45,063 nucleotides of DNA. Source: Bacteroidota bacterium (GTDB lineage: Bacteria > Bacteroidota > Bacteroidia > Chitinophagales > Chitinophagaceae). Under the pieces are notes generated by a model that saw only the letters and a list, made by a program, of their open reading frames with translations, ran no database searches and was not told the DNA's origin. Positions within the stretch are counted from its first letter, which is position 1. Each line of letters starts with the position of its first letter. The DNA lies in assembly GCA_018970395.1 (NCBI GenBank), contig JAGWWM010000017.1:1-45063 (forward strand), written 5' to 3'. Both the position numbers and the translations under genes were made by a program. Positions 15,872 to 23,791 of this stretch are shown here, piece by piece.

Positions 15872-17176
15872 TTATTCAAAATCTTTGTAAAGAAGATATC
15901 GCTTCCTAATTATTTTAAAGCTGTTGATCCCTTGCAGCCAGCTATTTCGAATGTTTTCTTCCGTTATACCTTGCTGAATCTGCTCCATGAGTTTGGCATT
16001 GCCGGCCAGCTTATTAAAAAAATAATCTTCCGGCTTTCCGCTTTTGGAAGGGAGAAAGAATTGATTCTTATCAGGAAAAAGCACATACGCTTCTTTCAGC
16101 CATTTTAATTGGATTCTATTGCTCACCATGCTTTTTACCACGTCAATATTCCCTTCCAATGTTCTACCGTAACATTTTTGATGTAGTAGTTTAGGATTCT
16201 TAGCACCCGGTAGACTTTGTGGTGTAAAGGAGTGTAAACTGTCGGGTAGCAAGGGATGGCCATATTGCTGAAAAGGAGCGCTGCTTCCCCGGCCTTCACT
16301 GATGACGGTTCCTTCAAAAAAGCAAAGTGAGGGGTAGAGGTAAATGCTTTGCATATTAGGCAGGTTAGGGGAGGGAGGAACAGGCAATGTGTAGTATTGT
16401 GTATGATCGTAATTCACACAGGGAATCACGGTTAATTCAAAGTCATCTTTATTATCCTTGTAACGGGAATGAGTACCGGTATCATACCAGTATTCGCCGA
16501 GTAACATTTGCGCATACTCACCTATCGTCATGCCATACACCACCGGAACAGGTTGCATCCCTACAAAAGAAGCAAAAGCCGGTTCCAGTACCGGCCCGTC
16601 TATGTAATGACCGTTCGGATTAGGCCGATCCAGTACAATCAGGTGCTTTCCCTGTTCAATGGCAGCTTCCATATAGTATTGTAGGGAAGAAATATAAGTG
16701 TAAAATCGAACACCGATATCCTGTATGTCAAACAGCATCACATCCACACCTTCCAAATCTTCTTTAGAAGGTTTAAGTTTTTTGCCATATAGAGAAACAA
16801 CGGGTATGCCTGTGGCTGCATCAATGCCGGTTTCCACTTTTTCTCCCGCATCTGCTTTCCCTCTGAATCCATGTTCGGGGCCGAAAATAACTTTAATGCG
16901 TACCCCCAATCGTTGTAAGGTGTCTGCTAAATGGGTATTGCCAATCATTGAAGTATGGTTGGCAAATAAAGCTATATTCTTGCCTTTTAATAGCGGCAAA
17001 TATTGCGCAACATTAGCTGCTCCTGGCTGGATGACTTTGCGGGCAGCAACCTCTTCTTTTTTTTCTTTGCTTCCCTGGGCTTTTGGCGTTGAGCAGGAAA
17101 AAAAAAGCAGTGAAAGACATAGAATTTGACACTGAAAAAAATATATTGCGGATTGTCTTGTTGATATTCGGATCAT
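15872..17176 (-). CDS. Exo-beta-N-acetylmuramidase NamZ-family (DUF1343) lipoprotein
   Basis: A 434-residue exported protein. The N-terminus has a hydrophobic stretch and a lipobox-like FFSC (Cys28). The body fits DUF1343, now represented by NamZ, which removes terminal MurNAc from peptidoglycan fragments for recycling: KNIALFANHTSMIGNTHLADTL, FGPEHGFRGKADAGE, GVDVMLFDIQDIGVRFYTYISSL, LDRPNPNG, PVVYGMTIGEYAQM and FFEGTVISEGRGSSAPFQ. The Glu/Asp residues in these motifs are the likely active site. It is the first gene of the run leading to ppa. Upstream lies the period-7 repeat at 17198-17253. Substrate specificity is inferred from the family. Confidence 0.88.
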   Translation of the reverse strand: MIRISTRQSAIYFFQCQILCLSLLFFSCSTPKAQGSKEKKEEVAARKVIQPGAANVAQYLPLLKGKNIALFANHTSMIGNTHLADTLQRLGVRIKVIFGPEHGFRGKADAGEKVETGIDAATGIPVVSLYGKKLKPSKEDLEGVDVMLFDIQDIGVRFYTYISSLQYYMEAAIEQGKHLIVLDRPNPNGHYIDGPVLEPAFASFVGMQPVPVVYGMTIGEYAQMLLGEYWYDTGTHSRYKDNKDDFELTVIPCVNYDHTQYYTLPVPPSPNLPNMQSIYLYPSLCFFEGTVISEGRGSSAPFQQYGHPLLPDSLHSFTPQSLPGAKNPKLLHQKCYGRTLEGNIDVVKSMVSNRIQLKWLKEAYVLFPDKNQFFLPSKSGKPEDYFFNKLAGNAKLMEQIQQGITEENIRNSWLQGINSFKIIRKRYLLYKDFE

Positions 17177-17197
17177 GATGAGAGCAATGTTATGAAT

Positions 17198-17253
17198 AAT
17201 TAGTAATTAATAATTAGTAATTAGTAATAATCAACCTACAACCTACTCCTACA
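17198..17253. repeat. Composite period-7 repeat switching from AATTAGT to AACCTAC units
   Basis: Eight 7-base units in perfect register: AATTAGT, AATTAAT, AATTAGT, AATTAGT, AATAATC, AACCTAC, AACCTAC, TCCTACA. It lies between namZ (-) and the SlyD-like gene (+). The reverse complement shows the same order of types (GTAGGTT-type then AT-type) as the copy at 5983-6046. Confidence 0.8.
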
Positions 17254-17302
17254 ACTTTCAGCCTTCCGAAGAAACGTGAATTGTTTGGTTGAAAAAACTT
17301 TC

Positions 17303-17331
17303 TTTGAAGGCATTTATTTCAATTACTTTTA
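17303..17331 (+). promoter_or_regulatory. Probable promoter of the SlyD-like gene
   Basis: TTTG (17303-17306), 17-base spacer, TACTTTTA (17324-17331), which matches TAnnTTTG except for the last base. The ATG at 17347 is 15 bases downstream. Confidence 0.4.
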
Positions 17332-17346
17332 CAAAAATAAATATTT

Positions 17347-17796
17347 ATGTTAGCAAAAGTTGGCGATATGGTTCGCGTACACTACACCGGCACACTTACT
17401 ACCGGTGAACAATTTGACTCTAGCGCAGGTAGAGAGCCCCTTGAGTTTGAGGTGGGCGCAGGTATGATGATTAAAGGTTTTGATGATGCAGTGGTAGGCA
17501 TGCAGATTGGAGATAAAAAAACAATAACCATTCCGCCTGCGGAAGCTTACGGCGAAAGAAGACCGGATATGATCATCGAATTTCCCAAGACTAATTTCCC
17601 GGCTGATCTCAAAGCTGAATTAGGGATGCAACTCATGATGAACAACGGAGCCGGTCAGCAAATTCCGGTAACGATTACTGAAATACTGGAAGAAGTGGTT
17701 GTGTTAGATGCTAACCACATGCTCGCAGGAAAAGAACTGGTGTTTGATATTGAAATGGTCGCTATTGATCCGAAAAGTCTGATCATCACGCCATAG
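17347..17796 (+). CDS. SlyD-like FKBP-type peptidyl-prolyl isomerase
   Basis: A 149-residue cytoplasmic FKBP of the SlyD/FkpB type. The FKBP half is VGDMVRVHYTGTLTTGEQFDSSAGREPLEFEVGAGMMIKGFDDAVVGMQIGDKKTITIPPAEAYGE, with the insert-in-flap chaperone domain in about residues 72-122 (MIIEFPKTNFPADLKAELGMQ...ITEILEEVVVLDANHMLAGKELVFDIEMVAI). The His/Cys-rich metal-binding tail of E. coli SlyD is missing, so metal storage or hydrogenase maturation is not supported. Expected roles are folding help and prolyl isomerisation. pepT follows after 24 bases, so cotranscription is likely. Confidence 0.93.
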   Translation: MLAKVGDMVRVHYTGTLTTGEQFDSSAGREPLEFEVGAGMMIKGFDDAVVGMQIGDKKTITIPPAEAYGERRPDMIIEFPKTNFPADLKAELGMQLMMNNGAGQQIPVTITEILEEVVVLDANHMLAGKELVFDIEMVAIDPKSLIITP

Positions 17797-17820
17797 TCAT
17801 CGCCTGTTCAGTTTTGATAT

Positions 17821-19068
17821 ATGAATCAATACTACCCGTATAACACTGCGGATCGCCTGATGCGTTACGTGCAGATTGATACCCAAAGCGATCCGCATGC
17901 AACGATTTTTCCCAGTACCGACAAACAAAAACGACTCTCTGTTTTACTGGCGGCGGAGTTGAAGGAGTTAGGCATATCTGATGCTCATGCCGATGAGTAT
18001 GGCTACGTTTATGCCACGATCCCTTCCAATGTTTCCAAAACAGTCCCTGTTATTTGTTTTTTAGCCCATGTGGACACCGCCCCTGATTGCAGCGGTACCG
18101 ATGTAAAACCTATCCTGCACGCCGGTTACGATGGCAAGGATATTGTGTTGCCGGATGACACTTCTCAGACTATTTCAATCTCGAAGTATCCTTATTTGAA
18201 AGGACATATTGGTCATGATATCATTACGGCTTCCGGTAATACTTTGCTGGGCGGAGATGATAAAGCGGGTGTTGCCATCATTATGAGCATGGCTGCCTGG
18301 CTGATGCACCATTCTGAAATTCCTCATGGCGACGTAAAAATCGTTTTCACACCCGATGAAGAAGTGGGCAGAGGAACTGAAAAAATTGATATTGCAAAAA
18401 TCGGCGCGGTAGCCGGCTACACACTTGATGGCGGACAATATGGTTCACTGGAAGAAGAAACCTTTAGTGCCGATGGCGTGAAATTATTTATTCATGGCAT
18501 CAGTGCCCACCCGGGCAGCGCCAAGGGTACCATGGTGAACGCACTTAAGATTGCATCAGATATTATCGCTGCACTTCCCCGTCATGAATGGAGTCCGGAG
18601 ACGACCGAAAAAAGAGAAGGATTTGTTCATCCCCTTCGACTCAATGGTACAGCTGAAAAAGCTGAAATGGAATTTTTAATTCGCGATTTCAGTGAGGCCG
18701 GATTGCAAACACATGCTGACAGATTAAGAGGTATTGTGGAAACCATCATTCACCAATACCCGGGCAGCTCCTTTGATTTTCATGTTAAAGAACAATACCG
18801 AAATATGAAATCGGTGCTGGATCAACACCCTGCCATTGTAGCCAACGCCGAAGCCGCTTATCAACGATGCAAAATCCCTGTCCTCAAAGAACCGGTGAGA
18901 GGGGGGACTGATGGAAGTCGGTTGAGTTTTATGGGACTACCTTGTCTGAATTTATTCACCGGCATGCAGGCGATTCATTCCAAACACGAATGGATTGGAG
19001 TAAGAGATATGGAAGAGAGTGTACGTATGTTGATTGAATTGGTGAAAATATGGGAAGAAAAAGCTTAA
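17821..19068 (+). CDS. pepT: Peptidase T (tripeptide aminopeptidase)
   Basis: A 415-residue M20B metallopeptidase that releases N-terminal residues from tripeptides in the cytoplasm. Canonical metal and catalytic motifs are FLAHVDTAPDC (H83, D85), GGDDKAGVA (D146/D147), TPDEEVGRGTEKID (E180/E181), TLDGGQYGSLE (D203) and the C-terminal SKHEW histidine. FSADGVKLFIHGISAHPGSAKGTMVNA is the dimerisation-domain boundary typical of PepT, and EPVRGGTDGSRLSFMGLPCLNLFTG is near-identical to the family consensus. The length matches E. coli PepT (about 408). It follows the SlyD-like gene by 24 bases. No shuffled domains or unusual features were seen. Confidence 0.97.
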   Translation: MNQYYPYNTADRLMRYVQIDTQSDPHATIFPSTDKQKRLSVLLAAELKELGISDAHADEYGYVYATIPSNVSKTVPVICFLAHVDTAPDCSGTDVKPILHAGYDGKDIVLPDDTSQTISISKYPYLKGHIGHDIITASGNTLLGGDDKAGVAIIMSMAAWLMHHSEIPHGDVKIVFTPDEEVGRGTEKIDIAKIGAVAGYTLDGGQYGSLEEETFSADGVKLFIHGISAHPGSAKGTMVNALKIASDIIAALPRHEWSPETTEKREGFVHPLRLNGTAEKAEMEFLIRDFSEAGLQTHADRLRGIVETIIHQYPGSSFDFHVKEQYRNMKSVLDQHPAIVANAEAAYQRCKIPVLKEPVRGGTDGSRLSFMGLPCLNLFTGMQAIHSKHEWIGVRDMEESVRMLIELVKIWEEKA

Positions 19069-19110
19069 TTTGTGCATCATTAAATAATTACCTTAACACT
19101 AAATCCTTCT

Positions 19111-20037
19111 ATGCAATTTATTTTTCAATACTTATGGCTGATTTTGTTGATTTTTTTTGTAATTAGTGGACTCTATACAGTTAATCAGGGTACGATTGCA
19201 GTCATTACATTATTCGGCAAATACCGGCGTGTTGCGGGTCCCGGACTTCGTTTCAAAATTCCTTTTCTTGAAATTGTTTTCAAGAAAATCAGTATCCAGA
19301 ATCGTTCTGTGGAACTTGAATTTCAAGCGGTAACGGTAGATCAGGCAAATGTGTATTTCAAAAGTATGCTGCTTTATTCTGTTCAAAACGAATCGGAGGA
19401 TACGATTAAAAAAGTTGCTTTTAAATTCTTTAGTGATAAAGATCTGATGCAGGCGCTGGTGCGTACCATCGAAGGCAATATCAGAAGCTATGTGGCAACG
19501 AAACGTCAGGCTGAAATTCTTGCGCTTAGAAGAGAAATTGTTGATTATGTAAAAGCAGAGATTGACCTTACGTTGGAAGAGTGGGGCTATCATTTACAGG
19601 ATCTTCAGATCAATGATATTACATTCGATCAGGCGATTATTGAAAGTATGAGTAAGGTGGTGGCCAGTAATAACCTGAAAGCCGCTGCTGAAAATGAAGG
19701 ACAAGCTTTGTTGATTACCAAAACCAAAGCTGCGGAAGCGGAAGGAAATGCGATCAAAATCGCAGCTGAAGCGGAGCGGGAAGCTGCCCGCTTGCGAGGT
19801 CAGGGTGTGGCTTTGTTCCGTCAGGAAGTCGCCAAAGGGATGACTGAAGCGGCTGAACAAATGAAGCAGGCAAATCTTGATACCAATGTGATTCTCTTTA
19901 GTATGTGGACGGAGGCTGTAAAGAATTTTGCGGAATATGGTAAAGGGAATATCATTTTCCTGGATGGCAGTGCGGAAGGGATGGAAAAAACCATGAAACA
20001 GATTCAGGCGTTGATGGTTAAACAGGCAGGGGTATAA
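19111..20037 (+). CDS. SPFH/Band 7 (prohibitin-like) membrane protein
   Basis: A 308-residue protein with one N-terminal transmembrane helix (about 4-25), followed by an SPFH domain (VNQGTIAVITLFGKYRRVAGPGLRFKIPFLEIVFKKISIQNRSVELEFQAVTVD). A helical Ala/Glu/Lys-rich region follows (about 195-235: AAENEGQALLITKTKAAEAEGNAIKIAAEAEREAARLRGQG). SPFH proteins form ring or cage-like oligomers on membranes and often scaffold proteases or ion transporters. No FtsH-partner gene (HflK/C pair) is nearby. It is followed 90 bases later by ExbB/ExbD-type genes that have their own -7 box. The exact role is unknown. Confidence 0.9.
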   Translation: MQFIFQYLWLILLIFFVISGLYTVNQGTIAVITLFGKYRRVAGPGLRFKIPFLEIVFKKISIQNRSVELEFQAVTVDQANVYFKSMLLYSVQNESEDTIKKVAFKFFSDKDLMQALVRTIEGNIRSYVATKRQAEILALRREIVDYVKAEIDLTLEEWGYHLQDLQINDITFDQAIIESMSKVVASNNLKAAAENEGQALLITKTKAAEAEGNAIKIAAEAEREAARLRGQGVALFRQEVAKGMTEAAEQMKQANLDTNVILFSMWTEAVKNFAEYGKGNIIFLDGSAEGMEKTMKQIQALMVKQAGV

Positions 20038-20092
20038 TGGGATTGTGGAAAATATCGTGCTGTTTACAATTCTTTGTATCTCATTTGCGTTT

Positions 20093-20100
20093 TATTTTTG
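20093..20100 (+). promoter_or_regulatory. -7 promoter element of the exbB-like gene
   Basis: TATTTTTG fits TAnnTTTG. A TTTG at 20073-20076 is 16 bases upstream, slightly shorter than the usual spacer. The ATG at 20128 is 27 bases downstream. Confidence 0.45.
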
Positions 20101-20127
20101 TTTGACTGCATTAAATTTTGCTCAGAA

Positions 20128-20808
20128 ATGGATTTATTTTTATTACAACTTCAACAAGCTTCCCCTTCAGTTCAGCCTCAAAAAATGCAACTGATAGATC
20201 TGCTGATGAAAGCCGGCTGGATCATGATTCCACTGTTGCTTTTAAGCATCGCTACTATTTATGTATTTGTGGAAAGATGGATTGCCACTAATAAAGCTTC
20301 TTCGGTAGACGATAATTTCATGAACGTGATCCGGGATAATATCGTGAGTGGCAACCTTACTGCTGCTCGAAATTTTGCCCGTAATGCGGCTCATCCCGTA
20401 GGCAAAATGATAGATAAAGGGCTGCAACGTATCGGTAAACCAATAGATGCCATTCATGCCAGCATGGAAAATGTGGCGCAACTGGAATTGTATAAGCTGG
20501 AAAAAAACATTAACGTATTGTCTGTGGTTTCCAAGGTAGCTCCCATTTTTGGTTTTGTGGGAACCCTGGCCGGTTTAATGCAACTGTTTTTCAATATCAA
20601 CGCCACCGGTGAATATGAGTTAAGTACCATCGCAGGTGGTATTTATACCAAACTCATCAGCTCTATAACGGGTTTAATCGTAGGGATGGTTGCTTATCTC
20701 TTTCATAATATTCTTACGGCAAGAGTAGATAAAACAGCTAATGTGATTGAAGCAGCAGCCGCTGATTTCCTCGATGTATTACAGGAACCTACCCCTGCTC
20801 GTTCATAA
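20128..20808 (+). CDS. MotA/TolQ/ExbB proton channel family protein
   Basis: A 226-residue inner-membrane protein with three predicted helices: about 28-48 (WIMIPLLLLSIATIYVFVERW), about 130-155 (VVSKVAPIFGFVGTLAGLMQLFF) and about 170-200 (IAGGIYTKLISSITGLIVGMVAYLFHNIL). The ExbB/TolQ proton-channel core APIFGFVGTLAGL and the later IYTKLISSITGLIVG are present. With ExbD it should form a stator that uses the proton motive force. The start ATG at 20128 is chosen; the frame is open to a TTG at 20074, but that would precede the -7 box. The exbD-like gene starts 12 bases downstream. Confidence 0.93.
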   Translation: MDLFLLQLQQASPSVQPQKMQLIDLLMKAGWIMIPLLLLSIATIYVFVERWIATNKASSVDDNFMNVIRDNIVSGNLTAARNFARNAAHPVGKMIDKGLQRIGKPIDAIHASMENVAQLELYKLEKNINVLSVVSKVAPIFGFVGTLAGLMQLFFNINATGEYELSTIAGGIYTKLISSITGLIVGMVAYLFHNILTARVDKTANVIEAAAADFLDVLQEPTPARS

Positions 20809-20820
20809 TCGTTTCGTGTC

Positions 20821-21234
20821 ATGAAGTTGCGAAAAAAACATAAAGGAGAGTCTGAGGTATTTACTGATGCACTGAACGATATCCTGTTCATTCTGCTGAT
20901 GTTTTTCCTGATCGTTTCAACCCTCGCCAATCCGAATGTACGCAAGGCCTCTCTGCCCAAAGCAAAAAGCAATACCCAAAGCAAGCAAACGGTGGTGGTG
21001 TCAATTGATTCCATTAATCTTTTCTACATAGGCGCTCAGCAAATTGATCCTTTAACGATGGATTCAACCTTGTCGCTTATCATTAATGAAAAAAGAAAAG
21101 AAGGGGAGGAGGTGAGTGTAGTCATCAATGCGGATAAGCGCGCCAGCATCGAAAGCTTTGCAACGGTTCTTCGTTCTGCTGACCGTCTTGGCGTTAAAGC
21201 TGTTATGAGCGTGGATAAGAAAGGTGTTGAGTAG
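20821..21234 (+). CDS. ExbD/TolR family biopolymer transport protein
   Basis: A 137-residue protein with an N-terminal cytoplasmic tail, one helix (DILFILLMFFLIVSTLAN, about 20-37) carrying the conserved Asp near its start (D20), and a periplasmic domain from about 45 (TVVVSIDSINLFYIG, VVINADKRASIESFATVLRSADRLGVKAVMSVDKK) typical of ExbD/TolR. It pairs with the upstream ExbB-like gene. No TonB gene adjoins, so whether it serves TonB, Tol-Pal or another system is undecided. The gene ends 3 bases before the convergent prmC gene. Confidence 0.93.
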   Translation: MKLRKKHKGESEVFTDALNDILFILLMFFLIVSTLANPNVRKASLPKAKSNTQSKQTVVVSIDSINLFYIGAQQIDPLTMDSTLSLIINEKRKEGEEVSVVINADKRASIESFATVLRSADRLGVKAVMSVDKKGVE

Positions 21235-21237
21235 AAT

Positions 21238-22089
21238 CTACTTTTTTGCCATTAGCATCCGATCGTTGCCGCTGATATCTTTTTTAAGTACCACTTCCCG
21301 ATACCCATAGGCTTTCATTAATCGTTCAGTTGCTGATGCATAGTCCTGATGTAATTCTAAAAAAATAAGTCCTTTTTCTTTCAAGTGTGTTCTTCCCAAC
21401 TGCGCAATACATTCATAAAAAAGCAAGGGTTTATCGGTGGGAACGAACAAGGCTTCATGCGGTTCATATCCAACAACATGTTGAGCTAAATTTTCTTTTT
21501 CAATCAGCGGTATGTAGGGTGGATTGCTGATGATGCAATCAAATTTCTGTAGCGAATTACGATTTTCCTGCACTAAAAAATCTAATGACAACAGGTTGAT
21601 TTCAACTTGATGTAAAACAGCGTTGCTAGCAGCTGTCTTTAATGCATCTTTACTTTTGTCAATCGAAGTGATGTCATCTCCGGGTCTTTCTTTTTTTAAA
21701 GTAATGGGGATGCATCCGCTTCCGGTACCGATATCTAAAATCGAAGCGCTTTTATCAGGAAAGGAATCATCCAAAATTTGTATTGCCCATTCCACGAGCT
21801 CTTCTGTTTCGGGTCGTGGAATTAGGACAGATTCATTCACTTTAAACGCATACTTGTAAAACCAGGCTTCTCCTAATACATACTGCAGTGGTCTTCCTTT
21901 GGAAAGCTGTCCGAGTAAATGCAAAGCTGTTGTGCTTTCTTTTTCAGATAGCGGCTGTAGCTTAACAGCGTCATAAGATTTATTCGTAATGTGCTCCGCT
22001 ATTCTTTTGAGTATCACATTCGCTTCCGCTGCTCCAAATAATTTATGAAGTGAATCGCTATTGGTTTTGATATATTCCTGCCAGTTCAC
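21238..22089 (-). CDS. prmC: Release factor N5-glutamine methyltransferase PrmC
   Basis: A 283-residue SAM-dependent methyltransferase that modifies the GGQ glutamine of RF1 and RF2. The N-terminal helical domain recognises release factors. Conserved parts are LQYVLGEAWFYKYAFKVNESVLIPRPETEELVEW, SAM motif DIGTGSGCIPI (119-129) and catalytic NPPYIP (189-194). Length and order match the family. The start codon is GTG (22087-22089). It is divergent from ribD, with 44 bases between the starts. Confidence 0.96.
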   Translation of the reverse strand: MNWQEYIKTNSDSLHKLFGAAEANVILKRIAEHITNKSYDAVKLQPLSEKESTTALHLLGQLSKGRPLQYVLGEAWFYKYAFKVNESVLIPRPETEELVEWAIQILDDSFPDKSASILDIGTGSGCIPITLKKERPGDDITSIDKSKDALKTAASNAVLHQVEINLLSLDFLVQENRNSLQKFDCIISNPPYIPLIEKENLAQHVVGYEPHEALFVPTDKPLLFYECIAQLGRTHLKEKGLIFLELHQDYASATERLMKAYGYREVVLKKDISGNDRMLMAKK

Positions 22090-22120
22090 ACTGTAAAATT
22101 ACTGCATAATCATAATCGCT

Positions 22121-22128
22121 TACTTTTG
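22121..22128 (+). promoter_or_regulatory. -7 promoter element of ribD
   Basis: TACTTTTG fits TAnnTTTG and ends 5 bases before the ribD ATG at 22134. Transcripts starting at the usual distance from this box would be leaderless or nearly so. Confidence 0.5.
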
Positions 22129-22133
22129 TTACG

Positions 22134-23174
22134 ATGACTACAGATGAGCAGTATATGTTTCGTTGTCTTGAACTTGCCGTAAAAGGGCTTGGTCGGGTGG
22201 CACCCAATCCGATGGTGGGCGCGGTGTTGGTGCACGACAACCGGATAATTGGAGAAGGGTGGCATCAATATTACGGGGGACCGCATGCGGAAGTAAATTG
22301 TATTCATGATGCCATTGAAAAAGGAAACGAATTGCTCATTCCTCAATCTACTTTGTATGTTTCACTTGAACCCTGTGCGCATCAAGGTAAAACGCCACCC
22401 TGTGATCAGTTGATTATACGACACAAAATACCCCGGGTGGTGATTGGTTGTCGAGATCCTTTTCCAGAGGTCAATGGGAATGGGATAGCTCATTTACAGA
22501 CGGCCGGCATTGAAGTTGTGGAGGGTGTGCTAGAATTGCAATCTCTTAAAATCAATAAACGTTTCTTTTGTTTTCATCAAAAAAAACGACCTTATATTTT
22601 TCTCAAATGGGCGGAAACAGCGGATGGCTTTATGGGTTCCGGAACGAAAGAAAGAATGTTGATCAGTGGTGCTGCAACAAACATGCTGGTACACCAAATT
22701 AGAAGTCAGGAAGCAGCTATCATGGTCGGATCGAATACTGTAGCGATGGATAATCCTCAATTGACGAATCGTTCCGGCTCGGGTGCGCAACCGGTTCGGG
22801 TGATTATTGACAGAAAGCTGAATTTGCATCGCGACTATCATGTTTTTGATCAAACAGTCAAAGCGATTGTGCTAAATGAAATTCGCCATCATCAAGAGCA
22901 TCATTTGCAGCTGTATCAATTGAATCCGGAATTGCCATTTATTCAATCGGTCTGTGCGGCACTGGTTGCTCTTCGATTACAAAGCGTATTGATTGAAGGA
23001 GGCGCAAAACTGCTTCAGTTATTTATAGATGCCAATTGCTGGGATGAAGCAGTGGTCATTCGCAATAATCAAATATATGCGCATCAGGGAGTCAGAGCCC
23101 CCGTTCTGAAAAATCGCTTGCCGGTTGAGCAAAATACCATCGGTGAGGATATTGTATCCTATTATACTTTTTGA
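22134..23174 (+). CDS. ribD: Bifunctional riboflavin biosynthesis deaminase/reductase RibD
   Basis: A 346-residue enzyme doing two steps of riboflavin synthesis: deamination of the pyrimidine ring, then NADPH-dependent reduction of the ribosyl side chain. The N-terminal cytidine-deaminase-like domain has APNPMVGAVLV, HAE (51-53) and the zinc motif LEPCAHQGKTPPC (C81, C90). The C-terminal reductase domain (about 145-346) has KRPYIFLKWAETADGF, LVHQIRSQEAAIMVGSNTVAMDNPQLTNR and VLIEGGAKLLQ. Other rib genes and an FMN riboswitch are absent here. It ends in TGA at 23174, 5 bases before the yigZ ATG. Confidence 0.97.
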   Translation: MTTDEQYMFRCLELAVKGLGRVAPNPMVGAVLVHDNRIIGEGWHQYYGGPHAEVNCIHDAIEKGNELLIPQSTLYVSLEPCAHQGKTPPCDQLIIRHKIPRVVIGCRDPFPEVNGNGIAHLQTAGIEVVEGVLELQSLKINKRFFCFHQKKRPYIFLKWAETADGFMGSGTKERMLISGAATNMLVHQIRSQEAAIMVGSNTVAMDNPQLTNRSGSGAQPVRVIIDRKLNLHRDYHVFDQTVKAIVLNEIRHHQEHHLQLYQLNPELPFIQSVCAALVALRLQSVLIEGGAKLLQLFIDANCWDEAVVIRNNQIYAHQGVRAPVLKNRLPVEQNTIGEDIVSYYTF

Positions 23175-23179
23175 TTTTT

Positions 23180-23791
23180 ATGTCTGAATCTGAATCATAT
23201 TACTATTATACTGTTGAACAGTCAGCTATTGCTGAATATAAAGACAGAGGCAGTCGCTTTATAGCAGCGACATTCCCGGTGGATAGTCCTGTTGCTTTCA
23301 AAAAAATTCATCAAATGGTGAAACAGCAACATCCAAAGGCGCACCATCATTGTTTTGCTTATCGGATAGGCGTGGATGGTGCAGTATTTCGTTCCGGAGA
23401 TGACGGGGAGCCCGCCGGCACGGCGGGAAAGCCGATTCTTGGTCAAATTATCAGTAAAAACCTGACCAATGTGGCGGTTATTGTAACGCGTTATTTTGGT
23501 GGTATTCTATTGGGGACTTCAGGATTGATTCAGGCGTATAAACAATCGGCTTCTTTTGCATTGCAGTCAACCCCGGTGGTTAGAAAGCAAATTGAAACGT
23601 CCTTTTTACTGGAATGTGATTATTTGAAATTGGATGAAGTGCTGCGGATCATTCAATCCAACGGAGGCAATGTGATTCAAAAACAGATTGAACTTTTTTG
23701 CAGCATTCAGGTGGCAGTTCCTGCTTTTCGTTCAACCGAAATTCGTAGTTTGTTGAATGCTTTGCCGGGTATCACCTTGCGTAATATTTAA
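23180..23791 (+). CDS. YigZ/IMPACT family protein
   Basis: A 203-residue protein of the YigZ (UPF0029, IMPACT) family. It has the conserved N-terminal half DRGSRFIAATFPVDSPVAFKKIHQMVKQQHPKAHHHCFAYRIG...RSGDDGEPAGTAGKPILGQI and VAVIVTRYFGGILLGTSGLIQAYKQSA. The C-terminal half (LECDYLKLDEVLRIIQSNGG) is the second DUF1949-like ferredoxin-fold domain. The function is not settled; eukaryotic IMPACT is linked to translation control. The preferred ATG is 23180, as 23171 TTG would overlap the ribD stop. It overlaps the convergent ydcF-like gene by 4 bases. Confidence 0.92.
   Translation: MSESESYYYYTVEQSAIAEYKDRGSRFIAATFPVDSPVAFKKIHQMVKQQHPKAHHHCFAYRIGVDGAVFRSGDDGEPAGTAGKPILGQIISKNLTNVAVIVTRYFGGILLGTSGLIQAYKQSASFALQSTPVVRKQIETSFLLECDYLKLDEVLRIIQSNGGNVIQKQIELFCSIQVAVPAFRSTEIRSLLNALPGITLRNI

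Noticed and set aside
17198-17253. CRISPR array.
   Set aside because: The period is 7 bases with no spacers; no cas gene is present.
21230-21247. Terminator between exbD and prmC (AGTAGA/TCTACT followed by T run).
   Set aside because: The centre leaves only one base between the arms, so a usable stem has at most four pairs; too weak to list.
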